64,000 nt of DNA from the NCBI GenBank assembly GCA_000769715.1, contig JROS01000084.1, positions 1 through 64,000 on the forward strand. Direction: 5' to 3'. Below, one piece after another: positions 60,117 through 64,000 of this stretch (its first letter is position 1; each line of letters starts with the position of its first letter). Origin of the DNA: Desulfobulbus sp. Tol-SR. GTDB lineage: Bacteria; Desulfobacterota; Desulfobulbia; Desulfobulbales; Desulfocapsaceae. The position numbers were made by a program, and so were the translations under genes. The notes beneath the pieces are model-generated. The model had not been told where the DNA came from, did no database searches, and saw nothing but the letters and a program-made list of their open reading frames with translations.

Positions 60117-60752
60117 TCAATGCCTGGAGTGATCGACCTCTGTTGCGGGCGCGTCATGCCCACCCTGTTCGCCATGTCCGACATCCTGCAGCGCATCTTG
60201 GTGAAGGCGCTCGACATAGTGGGTGAAAGCGACATAGGCCTCGACAAACTCCCTGCCCCGGGCAACGCTCACATCCTTGAATTTGAATGTGGCGGCGGCA
60301 TGTTCGAAGCGTTTCCTGATCCCGGACTCAACATCTGCAGTGACCAATTTTACGAGCGCATCGGCGGAACCGCCGGCCAAGGCCTTGTCCGCCTCGGCAA
60401 CCGCAGGTTCGACTTCCCCGGCAGGCTTCAACCCCGTGAATGGCGCACCTTCACCGGCACGATGGACCTTGACGAGAGTTTCGAAAAACTCATGTTCGGC
60501 CGCTTCGACATTTTGCTGCTCTGCGGCCAGCACATGTTGGAAAGCCGATTGGACGGCCTTTTCATCATTCGGCTGCACCCATTTGAGAACAGGGGTGATA
60601 TCCTTGGCCTTGATGGCCTTTCCGGCGTCCTGAATGACCGGGCCGTCAAGGGTATCGCAATGCGCCGAAGCTCCATTCGGAGAAGCAAACGATACAACTG
60701 CAAGCGCTGCGATCCCCAATACTCGTGTTTTAAATACGTTTCTGGTCTTCAT
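60117..60752 (-). CDS. DUF6448 family exported protein
   Basis: 211 aa. Signal peptide (VLGIAALAVVSFASPNGASA) then HCDTLDGPVIQDAGKAI, the family signature, and a long alpha-helical body with EQQNVEAAEHEFFETLVKVHR. The C-terminus is His-rich (GHGEQGGHDAPATEVDHSRH), suggesting metal binding. Strong ribosome site GGAGGAG. Function unknown; located in the periplasm. Confidence 0.85.
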   Translation of the reverse strand: MKTRNVFKTRVLGIAALAVVSFASPNGASAHCDTLDGPVIQDAGKAIKAKDITPVLKWVQPNDEKAVQSAFQHVLAAEQQNVEAAEHEFFETLVKVHRAGEGAPFTGLKPAGEVEPAVAEADKALAGGSADALVKLVTADVESGIRKRFEHAAATFKFKDVSVARGREFVEAYVAFTHYVERLHQDALQDVGHGEQGGHDAPATEVDHSRH

Positions 60753-60872
60753 TCGAGATCTCCTCCATGATGTTTAATTGAGATGTTGATTGCGATTTGA
60801 GTGGTGAAAAAACCAAATCAAATTACAATGAAAGATCCGCGCTGGACGGGATTCGTCCTGGCCGTCAGCATA

Positions 60873-61223
60873 TCAAGCCACGTATTTTGGAGGGAAGTCG
60901 ATAGGAGGGGCGAAGCCTGGAAGCAAGGCGCTTGTGCCAGACGCTGCCAGTGTCGAACCGACACGCACAGGATGCAAGGCAAGGCCGGAGGCGATAAGGC
61001 CGGGTTGATCCAGTTCCAAACACCGGGCAATGCTCAGGGGAACGTCCGGCGATCCATGGCTGGAATCCGATTCAGCGTGGGTACAGACAAGCCCCGCATG
61101 GCTCACGTCCTCAGCACTCAACAGATCGGTGAAAAGTACCGGGCCGTATGCCAGAGCACAGAGTTGAATTACGAGCAGCAGCAGTATGAACGCTTTGAGA
61201 TGTCGTCTGTATAGACTGATCAT
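60873..61223 (-). CDS. small exported or membrane-anchored protein, unknown
   Basis: 116 aa with one N-terminal hydrophobic segment (AFILLLLVIQLCALAYGPVLF) and a polar remainder with few Cys and His. Same strand as and 120 bp upstream of the DUF6448 gene, so possibly one operon. Homology not recognised; ribosome site only GGTGG. Confidence 0.45.
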   Translation of the reverse strand: MISLYRRHLKAFILLLLVIQLCALAYGPVLFTDLLSAEDVSHAGLVCTHAESDSSHGSPDVPLSIARCLELDQPGLIASGLALHPVRVGSTLAASGTSALLPGFAPPIDFPPKYVA

Positions 61224-61411
61224 GATGCACCATCCACCGGAACACGAGAAATTGATGATATCCTTACGATCGAGATATCACGGGCACGGCGCGTAATCCT
61301 TGACCCAGGTCAATATCTGCCAAGGTTTTATCAAAATCGGGGACCGGCCGCAGATTCACGCAGTTGAAGAGTTGTCTTGAAATCATCTCCCATCCACAAT
61401 CGAGGTTTTCA

Positions 61412-62233
61412 ATGAGCATGTTGATCATCGACCAGAAGAAATGCGGACAGGATGGCCTTTGCGCCGCCGACTGTCCGATGGGGATCATTCGATTCGAAGG
61501 GAAAGGCCATTTCCCGGAGATTTCGCCCGAAAACGAATCCGCGTGTATCCGCTGCGGCCACTGCGTTGCGGTTTGTCCGCACGGCGCCCTGGATCACACC
61601 GAGGTGCCATTGGCCGCGTGCACGGCCCTCGACGAAGCACTCGTCATATCATCGGCTCAGGCCGACCAGTTCCTGCGCTCGCGGCGCTCGGTACGGCAGT
61701 TCAAGAACAAGCCGGTGGAAAGACCCACAATGCAACGGTTGATCGAGACCGCCCGCTATGCCCCCTCGGCCAGTAACGCCCAACTGGTAGAGTGGCTGGT
61801 CATCGACGATCCGCAGCGGTTGCAGGCGATCTCCGCCAAGGTGATCGACTGGATGGGCGCCCTGCTGCAAAACCCCAAAGCGACGGTGATGCCCTACTAT
61901 CAAGTGCTGGTGAACGCCTGGGATGCCGGCATCGATTCGATTCTACGCTCCGCCCCCGGTCTGGTTGTAGCCATGGCCAAGGGCCCGGCATCGGTCCGGA
62001 TTGTTGATGTGACCCTGGCGCTCAGCTACCTGGAACTGGCCGCTCCCAGATATGGCCTGGGGACATGCTGGGCCGGGCTGCTGCAGGGGGCGATGCTCGC
62101 CGATCCCGCCCTGAAACAGGCAGTGGGTATCCCCCAGGACTACCCGTATCACTTCCCGCTGATGATCGGCTACTCCAGGGTGCGCTATTACCGCCTGCCG
62201 GAGCGCCAACCGCCGGTTATCCATTGGGGTTGA
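61412..62233 (+). CDS. nitroreductase with N-terminal 2[4Fe-4S] ferredoxin domain
   Basis: 273 aa from ATG 61412. Two clusters: CGQDGLCAADCPMGI and CIRCGHCVAVCPHGAL. Then a nitroreductase fold, FLRSRRSVRQFKNKPVE (FMN phosphate) and ARYAPSASNAQLVEW, with GLGTCWAGLLQGA. Such fusions are common in anaerobes and pass electrons from the clusters to FMN; the substrate is unknown. Confidence 0.9.
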   Translation: MSMLIIDQKKCGQDGLCAADCPMGIIRFEGKGHFPEISPENESACIRCGHCVAVCPHGALDHTEVPLAACTALDEALVISSAQADQFLRSRRSVRQFKNKPVERPTMQRLIETARYAPSASNAQLVEWLVIDDPQRLQAISAKVIDWMGALLQNPKATVMPYYQVLVNAWDAGIDSILRSAPGLVVAMAKGPASVRIVDVTLALSYLELAAPRYGLGTCWAGLLQGAMLADPALKQAVGIPQDYPYHFPLMIGYSRVRYYRLPERQPPVIHWG

Positions 62234-62308
62234 TCTCCAGAGGACCAACCATCCGCAAATCTCAGGGCTGCTCCCATTTAATCCAATATCAATAGGTTGA
62301 AAATCCCT

Positions 62309-63304
62309 ATGGCTCTCTTTCGCTGCAACAAGTGCGGTCACCTCAGGGAAGTACCCAATGAATACATCGGCAAGTCTGTCAAATGTCCCCACTGCTCCCA
62401 GGCTACGCCGATTTACGACACGACGGTATTTGTGGAAAAACTTCTGGAAAAGTTCCTTGCACAAAGGAATGAACTGCAGAAATTGCGACAACAATGCAAT
62501 ACGGTCCAGGAAATCTACGATGCCAACACCGCTCAACCCTCCCTTGCCGATATCGATCTGTTCAATACCACTGCCTTAGCGGAAGATGGGCAATTTGCGC
62601 CAATCGTTGATTGGTTCAGGAAAAAGAAGATAAAAATTGACATCGACTCAAAACACCTCGATACCACCGGATTCTTTGACGAGGTGGCCGTAGCCCTCGG
62701 CGACAATTACGAACGGCTGAAAGATATCGGCGAAAAAATCAAACGAACGCAGAAAAAAGGATATCAGAACCTCAGCATTCCTCTCGCGAAGAAAAGTCAA
62801 AAGGAAGCCACGGAAATAATCGAATTCTGTCAGAAGCTTTATGAATATTCTTTTGTTGCCAAATACTTCTACCAAAAACAAGAGAAGATTATCCGCCTGG
62901 CGCTCCAGCCGGCTCCGGCAATTGTCCAGTTTTTCGATGGGAGATGGTTCGAATGGTATGTATTTATCAAGTTCACGGCACTGCTTCGAGACAAGGGGCG
63001 CGCTTTTTCCTGCTCGCGCAATATCTCTGTCACCTTTGCGAATGAGGATTTACACGAACTGGATGTCTTCTTCCTGGTGGATGGCCGACTTCCAATCTGC
63101 ATAGAATGCAAGACCGGCGAATTCCGTCCCGATATTGAAAAATATCTGAAATTACGTACAAGAATTCATATGGACAAGTCCAACTTCCTGCTCTGCGTGG
63201 TTGGCTTGAGCCAGGAACAGGTTCAGGGCTTGAGCAGCATGTACGATTTAACGTTTGTCAATGAACGGAATTTTCTCGATCAGGTTGAAAAATTAATTGG
63301 CTGA
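62309..63304 (+). CDS. zinc-ribbon protein with C-terminal nuclease-like domain
   Basis: 331 aa from ATG 62309 (TTG 62297 in the track). N-terminal zinc ribbon FRCNKCGHLREVP...VKCPHC, then a Lys-rich helical middle. The C-terminal part has FFDGRWFEWYVFIKF, ELDVFFLVDGRLPICIECKTGEF (a PD-(D/E)xK pattern: D...ECK) and KYLKLRTRIHMDKSNFLLCVVG. This C-terminus resembles the DUF1887/Card1-type nuclease domain, but no CARF domain is visible. Could be a stand-alone defence or repair nuclease. Family call is by pattern. Confidence 0.6.
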   Translation: MALFRCNKCGHLREVPNEYIGKSVKCPHCSQATPIYDTTVFVEKLLEKFLAQRNELQKLRQQCNTVQEIYDANTAQPSLADIDLFNTTALAEDGQFAPIVDWFRKKKIKIDIDSKHLDTTGFFDEVAVALGDNYERLKDIGEKIKRTQKKGYQNLSIPLAKKSQKEATEIIEFCQKLYEYSFVAKYFYQKQEKIIRLALQPAPAIVQFFDGRWFEWYVFIKFTALLRDKGRAFSCSRNISVTFANEDLHELDVFFLVDGRLPICIECKTGEFRPDIEKYLKLRTRIHMDKSNFLLCVVGLSQEQVQGLSSMYDLTFVNERNFLDQVEKLIG

Positions 63305-63469
63305 TAGTTATAGAACAGCTATCCAGGAAGAACGGGGCTCCGATTTGTCAATGCATCTTCGTGCCCCTTGTCCGGGTTGTGGCTCATCAGAGTTCTTTCA
63401 TTGATATGGGCTTGTATGGGCTCAAAGTTATCCACAAACCTCGATATGGTCTTTTCACCGATAAACAAA

Positions 63470-64000
63470 ATGGACCGCACCCACTCAAGAAATCATCTAT
63501 TCCTGCTGGTATTGGTCGTCGTCCTCGATTGCGGCCTGCTCCTCGGCATGCCTGATGGCGGACTCCTGACCCCGACACCCGTAATGGCTGACAGGGGGGA
63601 CGATGAAAAGTACCGGCAGAATGAAGATGTTCGGCAACATAATCAAGACGAGGATGAATATTATCGTGATTTGAACCAACTCGAGGAAGAAAGAGAGCGA
63701 GAAACGGTCGAATTGGAAGACGAATATAACCGGGACATCAGATTTCGAAGTGGTACGAGGAAAAGACCTCCGAAATCGACGGACGATGATCGCAACGGTC
63801 AGGAAATGGCGTTGCCTTCGAAAGGGACATCGGCGTCACAATCTTTCCGTTCCCGGGGACCAGCAGACGGTGAAGAGGTTGAATATGAAAAATACGTTAA
63901 TGGCAGCGATGCTGAATTTTCTATTGCAGATTGCCGGGACCAGCCTGGTCCTGGCCGAAGACATTGGGTGCCTCGACACGACGTTCAAACTGCTGAGCCC
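63470..64000 (+). CDS. exported acidic coiled-coil protein, cut by the window end
   Basis: Not in the ORF track because it has no stop inside the window. From ATG 63470 the frame is open for 177 codons: MDRTHSRNHLFLLVLVVVLD starts a signal peptide ending near VMADRG. A very acidic, Glu/Asp/Arg-rich segment follows (LNQLEEERERETVELEDEYN). It overlaps the CreA-like gene from 63885 in another frame, so the true end, or a frameshift, lies near there. Function unknown. Confidence 0.5.
   Translation, partial: MDRTHSRNHLFLLVLVVVLDCGLLLGMPDGGLLTPTPVMADRGDDEKYRQNEDVRQHNQDEDEYYRDLNQLEEERERETVELEDEYNRDIRFRSGTRKRPPKSTDDDRNGQEMALPSKGTSASQSFRSRGPADGEEVEYEKYVNGSDAEFSIADCRDQPGPGRRHWVPRHDVQTAEP
63885..64000 (+). 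CDS. CreA-family (catabolite regulation protein A) protein, 5' end
   Basis: 38 codons to the window edge: MKNTLMAAMLNFLLQIAGTS is a signal peptide, followed by AEDIGCLDTTFKLLS, the start of the mature CreA family (EEIGCVSTVFKL-type). GAGG precedes the ATG. The name is unrelated to the CRISPR antitoxin RNA CreA. Confidence 0.65.
   Translation, partial: MKNTLMAAMLNFLLQIAGTSLVLAEDIGCLDTTFKLLS

Overview
The window is about 64 kb of chromosomal DNA from a Gram-negative bacterium, most likely a Desulfobacterota (deltaproteobacterial) anaerobe. Supporting signs are two FmdE-family proteins, a complete type I-E CRISPR-Cas locus, a Nik-type nickel transporter operon, a sigma-54 activator, a GEMM-I riboswitch and two genes in which an in-frame TGA replaces a conserved cysteine. 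The genus cannot be named from this sequence. The core is GC-rich (roughly 60 percent by eye). The ends of the cas region and 52-57 kb are visibly more AT-rich and carry IS and intron debris.

Region 1 (1-10.2 kb): the 3' part of a RhuM/Fic gene, then a type I-E cas operon (cas3, cas8e, cse2, cas7e, cas5e, cas6e, an inserted Bro-N/DinD-like gene, cas1, cas2). Between fic and cas3 lies the most interesting part of the window. It is a two-repeat degenerate mini-CRISPR on the minus strand with its own promoter. Both of its repeats keep the 6-bp stem through paired base changes. Its 21-nt pseudo-spacer matches 19 of 21 positions of a site 49 bp upstream, flanked by a type I-E AAG PAM. That site sits just before a TTGACA/TATATT promoter that drives a 46-codon membrane-peptide ORF and then cas3. 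This is the architecture of CreTA/CreR-type elements, in which Cascade is guided by a crRNA-like RNA to repress a toxin promoter or its own cas promoter.

Region 2 (10.2-17.2 kb): an AT-rich leader and an array of 83 full repeats with period 61. The array breaks off inside repeat 84 against a transposase-gene remnant, followed by an intact IS flanked by TAACTA repeats.

Region 3 (17.2-40 kb): an acyltransferase, a flavodoxin, Tag, phosphofructokinase, an ArsR/metal-permease pair (the permease has a TGA at the first Cys of its CxC motif), RsmI, a nikABCDE operon with a gutted nikB, a second metal-type ABC transporter flanked by two FmdE genes, a frameshifted unknown gene, trpBA and a sigma-54 response regulator.

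Region 4 (40-51.8 kb): housekeeping core with tadA, tRNA-Ser, 4.5S RNA, dnaX-ybaB-recR, tRNA-Val, thrS-infC-rpmI-rplT-pheS-pheT-ihfA-merR and tRNA-Pro.

Region 5 (51.8-57 kb): an accessory zone behind tRNA-Pro with transposase fragments, a crotonase, a lipocalin-like gene and an FMN reductase that splits a group II intron relic.

Region 6 (57-64 kb): a GEMM riboswitch, a DsrE-like protein, a C-GCAxxG-C-C protein with TGA and a frameshift, azlCD, a DUF6448 protein, a ferredoxin-nitroreductase, a zinc-ribbon/nuclease-like protein, and two genes cut by the window end (one missing from the ORF track).
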